This document shows, piece after piece, positions 1 to 6,518 of a stretch of 8,419 nucleotides of DNA (position 1 is the first letter of the stretch; each line of letters opens with the position of its first letter). Source of the stretch: Hyphomicrobiales bacterium (GTDB taxonomy: Bacteria > Pseudomonadota > Alphaproteobacteria > Rhizobiales > Xanthobacteraceae); contig JAKFYO010000132.1 in NCBI GenBank assembly GCA_021730825.1, forward strand, positions 1-8,419, read 5' to 3'. Below the pieces are notes generated by a model. It did not search any database and was not told the DNA's origin. It worked only from the letters and a program-made list of their open reading frames with translations. Made by a program: the position numbers and the translations under genes.

Positions 1-857
1 GCATGATGGGCGTCCTTAATTTCGCGCACGCGAGCTTCTACATGCTCGGCGCGTTTCTCGGATTTCAGATCAGCCAGTGGGCCGGGTTCATTCCCGCGAT
101 CATTCTGGCGCCGATCATCGCAGGCGGGCTGGGAGCGCTGGTCGAGCGCTACGGCTTACGCACCGTTCATAAGAATGGCCACGTCGCCGAACTGCTCTTC
201 ACGTTCGGTCTCGCCTTCATCATCGAAGAAGTGATCCAGATGATCTGGGGCAAGCTCGCGATGGATTATCGCGTGCCGAGCTTCCTCGATTTCTCGGCTT
301 TCACGATCTACGCAACGAATTATCCCGCCTACAAAGCCTTCATGCTGCTGTTCTCGATTCTGATCTTTGTAGGATTGATTTTCCTGCTGACGAGAACGCG
401 CGCGGGACTCATCATTCAGGCTTCACTCACGCACCCCAACATGGTCGGCATGCTCGGCCATAACGTGCCGCGCGTCTTCATGCTGGTGTTCGGGCTCGGC
501 ACTTCGCTTGCCGCGATCGCAGGTGCAATCGCGGGCGCTGCCTTTGTCACGCAATCGAATATGGCGGCACTCTTGGGTCCGATCCTGTTTGTCGTCGTCG
601 TGGTCGGCGGTCTCGGTTCGCTGTTAGGCGCGTTTGTCGCCTAGCTTCTGATCGGTTTGCTGCAGACCTTCGCGATCTCATCGAGCCTGTCGCTGTCCAA
701 GATTTTCGGCGGCTCTTACACGCCGACCAGCGGCACCATTCTTTATGACGTGTGGACGGTCACGATCGCGCAGGTCGGACCGATCCTTCCTTATCTTCTG
801 CTCGTGCTGGTGCTGATCTTCCGCCCGACAGGCCTGTTCGGGACGCGTGACACATGA
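1..857 (+). pseudogene. livH: LivH-type branched-chain amino acid ABC transporter permease, 5'-truncated by window edge and interrupted by in-frame TAG
   Basis: This encodes one of the two membrane permeases of a HAAT-family (Liv) importer, which pairs with LivM to form the inner-membrane channel. The frame is open from base 3, and the residues there (GVLNFAHASFYMLGAF) match the conserved first-helix region that normally lies some 15-30 residues into LivH, so the true start is left of the window. A TAG codon at 642-644 interrupts the frame after GGLGSLLGAFVA. The same frame then continues for 70 codons (LLIGLLQTFAIS to FRPTGLFGTRDT), the normal LivH C-terminus, and ends in a TGA whose ATGA overlaps the livM start. 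TCG (Ser) to TAG needs one base change. No other lesion is visible, so this is either a very recent nonsense mutation, a sequencing or assembly error, or a tolerated/read-through stop. Family assignment is firm; functional status is uncertain. Confidence 0.85.
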
Positions 858-2134
858 GCAGCACCATCAAAAGTTACGGCGTCTGGATTGCCGCGGCGCT
901 CCTGCTGCTGCTCCTGCCATATGTGTTTCCGGCGGGCGCGTCGCTCACGACCATGTGCCTCATGGGCATCATGATCATCTTCGCGCTCTCTTATAATATG
1001 CTGCTCGGCCAGACCGGCATGCTCTCCTTCGGGCATGCGGTCTATTACGGGCTCGCCGCATTCGTCACCGCGCACACGATGAACTGGGCGGCGAAATCCG
1101 GATATCCAATTCCGCTTCCGCTGATCCCGGTTGCGGGTGCCGCCACGGGATTGTTCTTCGGCATTGTCTTCGGCTGGGTTTCCACCAAGCGCGGCGGCAC
1201 TGCTTTTGCGATGATTTCGCTGGGGCTTGCCGAACTCGTTTATTCTAGTTCGCTTATCCTGCGCAGTTTCTTCGGTGGCGAAGAGGGCATCAGCGCCGAT
1301 CGCACAAAACTACTCCGGATATTCGGCTATAATTTCGGCCCGCAGCTTCAGGTCTATTACCTGATCGCGTTCTGGACCTTGCTCTGCGTGATCCTGATGT
1401 ATGCGATTACGCGCACGCCGCTGGGCCGCATGTGCAACGCGGTGCGAGAAAACCCGGAGCGCGTCGAGTTCGTCGGCTACAATCCTCAGTTCGTGCGCTT
1501 CATCGCGTTCTCGCTCGCCGGGCTGTTCGCAGGCGTCGCGGGATCGCTCGCTGCAATCAACATCGAACTCGCGCAGGCAAGTTTTGTCGGCGCGGGGCAA
1601 TCCGGCGCCGTGCTTCTGGCCGCTTATATCGGCGGTGTTGCATTCTTTGTGGGCCCGGTGCTGGGCGCGGTTCTGGTGACGTTGCTTTCGATCAGACTTT
1701 CGGACTTCTCCGAAATCTGGCTGCTTTATTTCGGCATTCTGTTCATCACGGTGATCCTGTTCGCTCCTTACGGGCTTTCGGGATTGCTCATGATGCACGC
1801 GCAATTCTGGCGCGGGCCGCTCGGCAGCAAGATTGCGCGGCTCGGAAAGCTGTTCGGCGCTTACATCGTCGCCCTGATTCCGGCGTTGATCATGATTGCA
1901 GGCGCAATCCTGCTGATCGAAATGATTCATCACGTCGCTCAAAAAGGCGCCGAAGGAGCGAATATGCATTTCCTTCGCCGCAACTATCTCACGGTGAACA
2001 CGCACACGGTTCTGCCGTGGGTGGGCGGCGCCGTCGCCATGATCGGCGGATTCTTCGCGTTCCGCTTCACCTGGCCGACGGTCGCCAATGCCTGGCATAA
2101 CGCGCTCATCGACGCGCAACGGAGCGGCAAATGA
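854..2134 (+). CDS. livM: LivM-type branched-chain amino acid ABC transporter permease with long C-terminal extension
   Basis: This is the second inner-membrane permease of the Liv-type importer. The 426-residue protein is almost entirely hydrophobic. It shows the LivM hallmark GQTGMLSFGH at residues 52-61, a GGEEGI segment at 141-146 where many homologues have a GG-x-DG-like turn, and the cytoplasmic ATPase-coupling loop TPLGRMCNAVRENPERVEFVGY at about 188-209, split here as TPLGRMCNAVRE followed by NPERVEFVGY. The usual permease core ends near residue 312 (FAPYGLSGLL). About 114 further residues follow, holding two more likely membrane helices (roughly 336-356 and 387-405) joined by a short polar loop; typical LivM proteins of about 300-350 residues lack this part. 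The start ATG lies in an ATGA overlap with the livH stop and has only a weak GGGA upstream, consistent with translational coupling. The stop overlaps the livG start in the same way. Confidence 0.93.
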   Translation: MSSTIKSYGVWIAAALLLLLLPYVFPAGASLTTMCLMGIMIIFALSYNMLLGQTGMLSFGHAVYYGLAAFVTAHTMNWAAKSGYPIPLPLIPVAGAATGLFFGIVFGWVSTKRGGTAFAMISLGLAELVYSSSLILRSFFGGEEGISADRTKLLRIFGYNFGPQLQVYYLIAFWTLLCVILMYAITRTPLGRMCNAVRENPERVEFVGYNPQFVRFIAFSLAGLFAGVAGSLAAINIELAQASFVGAGQSGAVLLAAYIGGVAFFVGPVLGAVLVTLLSIRLSDFSEIWLLYFGILFITVILFAPYGLSGLLMMHAQFWRGPLGSKIARLGKLFGAYIVALIPALIMIAGAILLIEMIHHVAQKGAEGANMHFLRRNYLTVNTHTVLPWVGGAVAMIGGFFAFRFTWPTVANAWHNALIDAQRSGK

Positions 2135-2883
2135 ACTCCGCAGTCGAACTTAAAAGCGTCGAAAAGCGCTTCGGCAAAACCGAAATCATCCGCGGCGTCA
2201 GCCTCGACGTGAAGTCCGGCGAACGCCATGCCGTGATCGGACCGAACGGGGCCGGTAAGTCGACGCTGTTCAATCTTATCAGCGGCCGCTTCATGCCATC
2301 GGGCGGCTCGATTCACCTGCGCGGCGAGAACATCACCGGCCTCAGGCCATTCGAGATCAACCGCCGTGGCCTGTCGCGCAGCTTTCAGGTCACGAACATC
2401 TTCCCTCGCCTTACGGTGTGGGAAAACGTGCGCTGCGCCGTACTATGGTCGAAGGGTTACAAATACTCCTTCTGGCGCAACATCGATAAGCTCGAGGACG
2501 TTCGCGCGCGAACGAAGGAAATTCTCGAACTCATCAACATGACGGACCGCGCCGAAATTCCGGCAGGCGTGCTCAGCTATGCCGAGCAGCGCGCGCTCGA
2601 AATCGGCATTACGATTGCAGGCGGCGCCAACATCATTCTGCTGGATGAGCCGACTGCTGGCATGAGCCGCTCGGAAACCGAACAGGCGGTCGCGCTGATC
2701 CGAAAGGTAAGCGAAGGCCGCACGCTGATTATTATCGAGCACGATATGGGCGTCGTATTCGATCTTGCCGACCGCATTTCCGTGCTGGTTTACGGGCAGA
2801 TCATCGCGACCGACGAGCCGGCGAAGATCAAGGCGAACCAGAAAGTGCAAGAAGCGTATCTCGGAGCAGCCGGCCATGACTGA
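2131..2883 (+). CDS. livG: LivG-type ABC transporter ATP-binding protein
   Basis: This cytoplasmic ATPase is one of the two nucleotide-binding subunits that power the Liv importer. The 250 residues match the usual LivG length. Visible motifs are Walker A GPNGAGKST (37-45, Lys43), the Q-loop Gln86 in RSFQVTNIFPRLTV, the signature LSYAEQ (148-153), Walker B IILLDEPTAG with catalytic Glu173, and the switch His204 in IIEHDMGVVF. The signature departs from LSGGQ, as is common in LivG (LSYGQQ in many homologues), but here also has Ala for Gly. The C-terminal YLGAAG resembles the typical LivG ending. The start is supported by GGAG at 2121-2124, six bases before ATG, and by the ATGA overlap with livM. 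The 3' end overlaps livF by eight bases. Confidence 0.95.
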   Translation: MNSAVELKSVEKRFGKTEIIRGVSLDVKSGERHAVIGPNGAGKSTLFNLISGRFMPSGGSIHLRGENITGLRPFEINRRGLSRSFQVTNIFPRLTVWENVRCAVLWSKGYKYSFWRNIDKLEDVRARTKEILELINMTDRAEIPAGVLSYAEQRALEIGITIAGGANIILLDEPTAGMSRSETEQAVALIRKVSEGRTLIIIEHDMGVVFDLADRISVLVYGQIIATDEPAKIKANQKVQEAYLGAAGHD

Positions 2884-3583
2884 CACAATGCTCGAGGTAA
2901 AGGATCTCCACGCCTATTACGGCAAGAGCCACATCTTGCAGGGCGTAAACCTGAACGTGAAGAACGGCGAGATCGTTTCGATCCTGGGCCGCAACGGCGT
3001 CGGCCGTTCGACGACCTTGAAAGCGATCATGGGCGACGTGCCGCCGCAGGGTTCGATCAAGTTCAAGGGCAAGGAAATCGCCGGCCTCAAATCTTATCAG
3101 GTCGCCTATTGCGGGCTCGGTTATGTTCCGGAGGACCGCTCGATCTTCCCGTCATTAACGGTCGAGCAGAATCTCATTCTCGGCGAGAAGTCGGCGCGCA
3201 AAAGCCCGCGCTGGTCGATCGAGGACGTCTACAACCTCTTTCCGATCCTGCGCGAGCGCAAGGATACGGACGCGAGCGTACTCTCCGGCGGCGAGCAGCA
3301 GATGTTGACCGTCTGCCGTACGCTGATGGGCGATCCCGATCTCATCATGGTGGACGAGCCGACCGAAGGTTTGTCTCCGCAGATGACCGAGCGCGTCGGA
3401 AATCTTCTGAAGAGTATCGCAGAGCGCAAGATTTCGATTTTGCTGGTCGAGCAAAAGCTCACCATCGCGATGCGTATTTCCAACCGCGTCTATGTGATGG
3501 GCCACGGCCATATCGTGTTCGAGGGCACGCCTGCCGATCTCGAGAAGAATGAGGCCATCCGCCGCGAGTGGCTGGAAGTCTGA
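2876..3583 (+). CDS. livF: LivF-type ABC transporter ATP-binding protein with Arg in Walker A
   Basis: This is the second nucleotide-binding subunit of the importer. The reading frame is open further upstream, but the ATG at 2876 is chosen because family homology (MLEVKDLHAYYGKSHILQGV) begins directly after it and GGAG lies at 2863-2866, nine bases upstream. The product is 235 residues, the normal LivF size. Motifs are Walker A GRNGVGRST (38-46), Q-loop region YVPEDRSIFPSLTV (83-96), signature LSGGEQQM (136-143), Walker B LIMVDEPTEGLSP with Glu161, and VEQ at 191-193, where Gln replaces the switch His as is usual in LivF. The Walker A Lys is Arg44 (codon CGT 3005-3007), which is unusual for a P-loop ATPase. 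I recall the same Arg in some proteobacterial LivF homologues, so it may be a subfamily trait and not a lesion. This is the last gene of the operon, with a terminator 22 bases after its stop. Confidence 0.95.
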   Translation: MTDTMLEVKDLHAYYGKSHILQGVNLNVKNGEIVSILGRNGVGRSTTLKAIMGDVPPQGSIKFKGKEIAGLKSYQVAYCGLGYVPEDRSIFPSLTVEQNLILGEKSARKSPRWSIEDVYNLFPILRERKDTDASVLSGGEQQMLTVCRTLMGDPDLIMVDEPTEGLSPQMTERVGNLLKSIAERKISILLVEQKLTIAMRISNRVYVMGHGHIVFEGTPADLEKNEAIRREWLEV

Positions 3584-3605
3584 CGCGAAAGTCTGCTCGA
3601 ATGTA

Positions 3606-3635
3606 AAAAATGGCCGGGTTTTCCCGGCCATTTTT
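3606..3635. terminator. Bidirectional intrinsic terminator between livF and the convergent PsiF-like gene
   Basis: A perfect 13-bp stem (aaaaatggccggg paired with cccggccattttt) closes on a TTTT loop at 3619-3622. The A tract on the left and T tract on the right give a U-tract after a GC-rich stem in both directions. It starts 22 bases after the livF stop and ends 30 bases past the stop of the - strand gene at 3666, so it can end both transcripts. Confidence 0.92.
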
Positions 3636-3665
3636 ATTTATATCAGATCAGCAAACAGGCTGGCT

Positions 3666-3920
3666 TCAGCCTTCTTTCTTTTCTTCTTTTTTCTTCGGCT
3701 TGGGCTTCGGCTTTTTTGCCGTTGCGTCATCCTTCGCCAGGCACTTGGCGAGGAAATTCTTGCGCTCGGTGCCCTTCAGCTTCTGATCGTCCGCGCCGAA
3801 TTCGCAGGTCGCCTTCTTGTCTTTCGCGGTAACATTCTTTTCCTGCGCGAAAGTTTTAGCGCTGGGCGAGAGTGCGAACAGGCCCGCAGCAAGCAGTGCA
3901 GCCATCATTATGCGAAACAT
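3666..3920 (-). CDS. Small secreted PsiF-repeat-like protein with lysine-rich tail
   Basis: This predicted 84-residue exported protein has no known biochemical function. The N-terminus (MFRIMMAALLAAGLFALSPS) is a clear signal peptide, with likely cleavage after Ala in KTFA-QEKN, so the mature protein is only about 60 residues. The mature part has two Cys in CEFGADDQKLKGTERKNFLAKC, the pattern of the PsiF repeat (Cys, then KLKG-x-ER-x-x-F, then a second Cys), known from the phosphate-starvation-inducible PsiF of E. coli. The tail is a run of Lys, Pro and Glu (KKPKPKPKKKEEKKEG), very basic and low complexity. The frame is open to 3989, but the ATG at 3918-3920 is preferred because it has GGAG six bases upstream and starts exactly at the signal peptide; an ATG at 3930-3932 lacks a ribosome site. 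Phosphate regulation cannot be inferred: I see no obvious pho box. Confidence 0.8.
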   Translation of the reverse strand: MFRIMMAALLAAGLFALSPSAKTFAQEKNVTAKDKKATCEFGADDQKLKGTERKNFLAKCLAKDDATAKKPKPKPKKKEEKKEG

Positions 3921-3961
3921 AAAACGCTCCATTCGTTGCGGCGCGGCAAGTGTGTAGACGT

Positions 3962-3989
3962 TGGTAGCCCGGCGTCCGACAGGCCGCAA
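3962..3989 (-). promoter_or_regulatory. Possible sigma-70 type promoter for the PsiF-like gene
   Basis: Read on the - strand, TTGCGG (3984-3989) is followed after 16 bases by CTACCA (3962-3967), roughly 40 bases upstream of the chosen start codon. The -35 is fair and the -10 is poor against the alphaproteobacterial consensus, so this is only a candidate. Confidence 0.2.
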
Positions 3990-4106
3990 GACCGCAACGT
4001 CATGACTTGCACATGCCCTGCCGCTCGTTCATTTTTGTGGCGAAAGAAGCCGAACCGCCGGATCAGCAATCATGCACATAATTCCACTCATTCCGGCACA
4101 ATCCTG

Positions 4107-5048
4107 ATGGCAACTGTCCTCATTACGGGCGCTGCCGGCTTTATTGGCCGGGCATTAACCAGTGCGCTGAAGAGCGCGCATTATGTCGTGGCGCTCGATC
4201 TTCGCGAGGTGCCCGATGCGCAACGTCTGCCCGGCGTGACCTACGCCACGGCAGATATCGGCGACCCAAAGCTTGCCGAGATTTTCCGGACCTATCAGCC
4301 GCAAGCGGTGGTGCATCTGGCTTCGGTCGTTGCGGCTGGCGGTGATCCCGAGCGCGATTACGCTATCGACGTGCTCGGCACGAAGAACGTGCTGGAGGCT
4401 TCGCTCGCAGCCGGCGCAAAACAGATCGTGGTGACTTCGAGTGGCGCCGCATACGGCTATCATGCCGACAACCCGGTGCCGTTGCGCGAGACAAACGCGC
4501 TGCGCGGCAACGAGGATTTCCCCTATTCGAAGCACAAGCGGCTTGTGGAAGAGATGCTTGCCGAGTGGCGCGAGAAATATCCGCAACTCAGGCAGACCGT
4601 ATTCCGCCCCTGTACCGTGCTTGGACCGGGCACGAACAACCAAATCACCGCTATTTTTTCGCGACCCGTAGTCGTGGGCTTAAGCGGCACGACGACGCCG
4701 TTCTCGCTGATCTCGGAGCTAGATGTGGTCGAAGCACTTGCGAAGGCCGTGAATGAATCCCGCGACGGCGTTTTTAATCTCGCGGGCGACGGCACGCTTT
4801 CGTTACGCGAAATCGCGGGCATTCTCGGCAAGACATTCCTGCCGCTGCCGCCGGAATTCCTGAAATCCGTGCTGTGGGTTTTGAACAAGCTTCGCGTCAC
4901 CGCGCTTGGGCCGGAGCATGTGAAATTCATCCAGTACCGGCCGGTGCTTGCAAACGAAAGGCTGAAATCCGAATTCGGCTTTGCGCCACGGTATGATGCA
5001 CGTGCGGTCTTCGACCGCTATCTCGCAAGCACAAAGCCCGCGTCATGA
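4107..5048 (+). CDS. NAD(P)-dependent epimerase/dehydratase family protein (extended SDR)
   Basis: This is a probable cytoplasmic sugar or small-molecule oxidoreductase/epimerase of the extended short-chain dehydrogenase family; the substrate is unknown. The 313-residue protein opens with the Rossmann motif TGAAGFIG (7-14), has Asp31 at the end of strand 2 (VVALDLRE), which favours NAD over NADP, Asp50 in TADIGD, a conserved VVHLAS strand (68-73), VTSSGAAYG (109-117) and the catalytic pair Tyr140/Lys144 in YSKHK. The later HFRP-like segment reads VFRPCTVLGPG. The frame stays open upstream of 3600, but the start at 4107 is chosen because the Rossmann strand begins one residue later; no good ribosome site is visible there. 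A CATAAT at 4077-4082 could be a -10 element, without a convincing -35. The stop overlaps the next gene (ATGA at 5045-5048), so the two are almost certainly co-translated. Confidence 0.88.
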   Translation: MATVLITGAAGFIGRALTSALKSAHYVVALDLREVPDAQRLPGVTYATADIGDPKLAEIFRTYQPQAVVHLASVVAAGGDPERDYAIDVLGTKNVLEASLAAGAKQIVVTSSGAAYGYHADNPVPLRETNALRGNEDFPYSKHKRLVEEMLAEWREKYPQLRQTVFRPCTVLGPGTNNQITAIFSRPVVVGLSGTTTPFSLISELDVVEALAKAVNESRDGVFNLAGDGTLSLREIAGILGKTFLPLPPEFLKSVLWVLNKLRVTALGPEHVKFIQYRPVLANERLKSEFGFAPRYDARAVFDRYLASTKPAS

Positions 5049-6319
5049 CTTATCTTGTAATCGGCGCAGGCCCCGCGGGACTTGCCGCGATCCGCTCCCT
5101 CAAGGACGCAGGCCTTCCGGTCGAAGCCGCCGAGCGCAATGCCGATGTAGGTGGGCAATGGCTTTACGGGGCGCAGTCGAGCGCAGTCTATGCCTCGACG
5201 CACCTCATCTCGTCGAAATCGACCACCGCATTCGCCGATTTTCCAATGCCGGAGGAATGGCCCGCCTATCCGAGCCGGATCCAGATCGAGCAGTATTTCA
5301 AGGATTTTGCGAAGCGTTTCGAGCTTTATCCATTGATCCGTTTCAACGACGGCGTTGCGAAGCTCGAGTCGAACGGCAGCCTGTGGCGCGCGACCTTCGA
5401 TCAAGGCGAGACGCGCGACTACGAAGGCGTCGTGATCGCGAACGGGCACCTGAGCGATCCTTTGCTGCCGAAAGTGCCCGGAAATTTCGCAGGCCCCGTG
5501 ATGCACGCGAAGGACTACAAGTCACCCGGACTGTTCGAGGGCAAGCGCGTGCTGATCGCAGGCATGGGCAATACCGGCTGCGATATCGTGGTCGATGCGA
5601 TCCACCGCGCGAAGAGCGTGTTGTGGAGCGTGCGCGGCGGCAATCATTTCGTGCCGAAGTTCGTGGCGGGAAAGCCCGCGGATGTCCGCAATCACAATGC
5701 GAAACTAGTTTTGCCGAAATGGCTGCGCTCCATGCTGCATGAGCCGGCGGCGCGGCTCCTCGCCGGCCCGCCCGAGCGCTTCGGATTGCCGAAGCCTTCG
5801 CACCGGCTATACGACCGCACGCCGATCGTGAACTCGCTGGTGCTTTTGCACCTAGGACAAGGCGATGTCGCGCTCCGCAAGCCGGTAAAATCTTTCGAAG
5901 GCAACACTGTGATTTTCGAAGACGGCAAACGCGATGAAGTAGATGTCGTCGTATTCGCGACCGGCTACAAAATCACCTTCCCGTTTCTGGAAAATCTTTC
6001 GCCGCTCAACTGGCAGCCGCAACATGGCGCGCCACGTCTTTATATGAATGTATTCCCGCCGGAGGATAACGGCCTCTTCGTTGCGGGGCTGCTGGAAGGT
6101 GCCGGCGTCGGCTGGCCCGGACGCGCGCTACAGAGCGACCTGATCGCGGCTTATCTGAAGGCGCGCAAAGCAAAGCCATCGGCAGCGCAGGAATTTCGCC
6201 GGGAGATCGAGCGCTACTGCGCGGCGGCCGCGAGCAAGGACCGCGGCGAGCACGGTATCTTCGTCGATTTCCTGCAATACAAGCGCGATCTGAAACGCGC
6301 GATCGAGCGGTTGCGCTAA
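5045..6319 (+). CDS. Flavin-containing monooxygenase (FMO / Baeyer-Villiger-like, FAD and NADPH)
   Basis: This is a class B flavoprotein monooxygenase that would use NADPH and O2 to oxidise a soft nucleophile (N or S) or a ketone; the substrate is unknown. In 424 residues it shows the FAD motif GAGPAG (7-12) with Glu29 for the ribose, GGQW (35-38), the FMO fingerprint F-x-G-x-x-x-H-x-x-x-Y as [11 protein letters not shown] (147-157), the NADPH Rossmann motif GMGNTG (172-177), and the C-terminal FATGY (303-307). Arg196 in WSVRGG may contact the NADPH phosphate. It is somewhat shorter than many FMOs (450-550 residues), but no domain seems missing. The start ATG overlaps the upstream dehydrogenase stop and has no good ribosome site of its own, which points to translational coupling. 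Its stop lies 13 bases before the 3' end of the convergent tRNA-Ser gene. Confidence 0.92.
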   Translation: MTYLVIGAGPAGLAAIRSLKDAGLPVEAAERNADVGGQWLYGAQSSAVYASTHLISSKSTTAFADFPMPEEWPAYPSRIQIEQYFKDFAKRFELYPLIRFNDGVAKLESNGSLWRATFDQGETRDYEGVVIANGHLSDPLLPKVPGNFAGPVMHAKDYKSPGLFEGKRVLIAGMGNTGCDIVVDAIHRAKSVLWSVRGGNHFVPKFVAGKPADVRNHNAKLVLPKWLRSMLHEPAARLLAGPPERFGLPKPSHRLYDRTPIVNSLVLLHLGQGDVALRKPVKSFEGNTVIFEDGKRDEVDVVVFATGYKITFPFLENLSPLNWQPQHGAPRLYMNVFPPEDNGLFVAGLLEGAGVGWPGRALQSDLIAAYLKARKAKPSAAQEFRREIERYCAAAASKDRGEHGIFVDFLQYKRDLKRAIERLR

Positions 6320-6332
6320 CCCGGCAAGCCGC

Positions 6333-6422
6333 TGGCGGAGAGAGTGGGATTCGAACCCACGTTACGGTTTCCCGTAAACACGCTTTCCAAGCGTGCGCCT
6401 TCAACCACTCGGCCACCTCTCC
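6333..6422 (-). tRNA. tRNA-Ser (anticodon GGA), with encoded CCA
   Basis: Read on the - strand the gene begins GGAGAGGTGGCCGAGTGG and ends in an encoded CCA (6333-6335). The 7-bp acceptor stem pairs GGAGAGG (6416-6422) with TCTCTCC (6337-6343), with G7-U66 wobble and discriminator G (6336). The anticodon arm is CACGC-TTGGAAA-GCGTG, which places GGA at positions 34-36 and so reads UCC and UCU. A long variable arm (ACGG-GAAA-CCGT) identifies a class II tRNA of the serine type, and the T arm is GTGGG-TTCGAAT-CCCAC. No U-tract terminator is seen at its 3' end. It converges with the monooxygenase gene, leaving 13 bases between them. Confidence 0.97.
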
Positions 6423-6440
6423 GTCCGTGCGCTGGCCTTT

Positions 6441-6500
6441 TTGAAGGCGCACGCATCTTTATTCAAGACGCGCGCCGGAGGCGCGCTGGTGCGCCTTCAA
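6441..6500. repeat. Nested inverted repeats in the tRNA-Ser upstream spacer
   Basis: Bases 6441-6454 are the reverse complement of 6391-6404 inside the tRNA (14 bp, D-arm/anticodon-stem junction), and their first 12 bases (6441-6452) also pair with 6489-6500 in the orphan fragment. Between these arms sits a perfect short hairpin, gcgcgcc (6470-6476), loop gga, ggcgcgc (6480-6486). The result is a palindrome within a palindrome with no flanking T run, so it does not look like a standard terminator. Confidence 0.8.
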
Positions 6501-6518
6501 CCACTCGGCCACCTCTCC
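6489..6518 (-). repeat. Orphan 30-bp exact copy of the tRNA-Ser 5' end
   Basis: Bases 6489-6518 are identical to 6393-6422, the first 30 bases of the tRNA-Ser gene (5' acceptor strand, D arm and the start of the anticodon stem), in the same orientation and offset by 96 bases. Matching stops abruptly on both sides: G6488 differs from C6392, and the bases after 6518 differ from those after 6422. The rest of a tRNA does not follow, so it cannot encode a working tRNA. It lies upstream of the intact gene, so a transcript begun further upstream would carry this fragment first. Confidence 0.93.

Noticed and set aside
657..857. The livH 3' part as an independent 66-residue gene starting with TTG at 657
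   Set aside because: It is in frame with, and continues the family sequence of, the upstream livH part and has no convincing ribosome site; it is best described as the remainder of the interrupted livH.
1310..2119. Long charged open frames on both strands within livM (for example 1310-2119 on the - strand and 1432-2100 on the + strand)
   Set aside because: They are Arg/His/Asp-rich shadow frames of a GC-rich membrane protein gene, with no recognisable domain or start signal.
2765..2875. An upstream extension of LivF to 2765
   Set aside because: The extra 37 residues are an Arg-rich out-of-frame reading of livG; the ATG at 2876 has a ribosome site and marks the start of family homology.
3934..3999. 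Inverted repeat cgttgcgg (3934-3941) and ccgcaacg (3992-3999) in the PsiF-like gene leader
   Set aside because: Only 8 bp with a 50-base gap; a GC-rich spacer would produce this by chance, and it matches no operator I know.
3549..4106. A 5' extension of the SDR frame back to 3549
   Set aside because: It would cross the livF end, the terminator and the antisense PsiF-like gene, and has no family resemblance; the Rossmann fold starts right after the ATG at 4107.
6306..6333. Possible terminator between the monooxygenase gene and tRNA-Ser (agcgg ... ccgct)
   Set aside because: The stem is five to six base pairs with a long loop and there is no T run on either strand.
6006..6452. A - strand open frame containing [14 protein letters not shown], and a similar one at 6459-6746
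   Set aside because: GEVAEWLKA is the translation of the tRNA-Ser 5' half itself; the remainder lies antisense to the monooxygenase and msrA genes.
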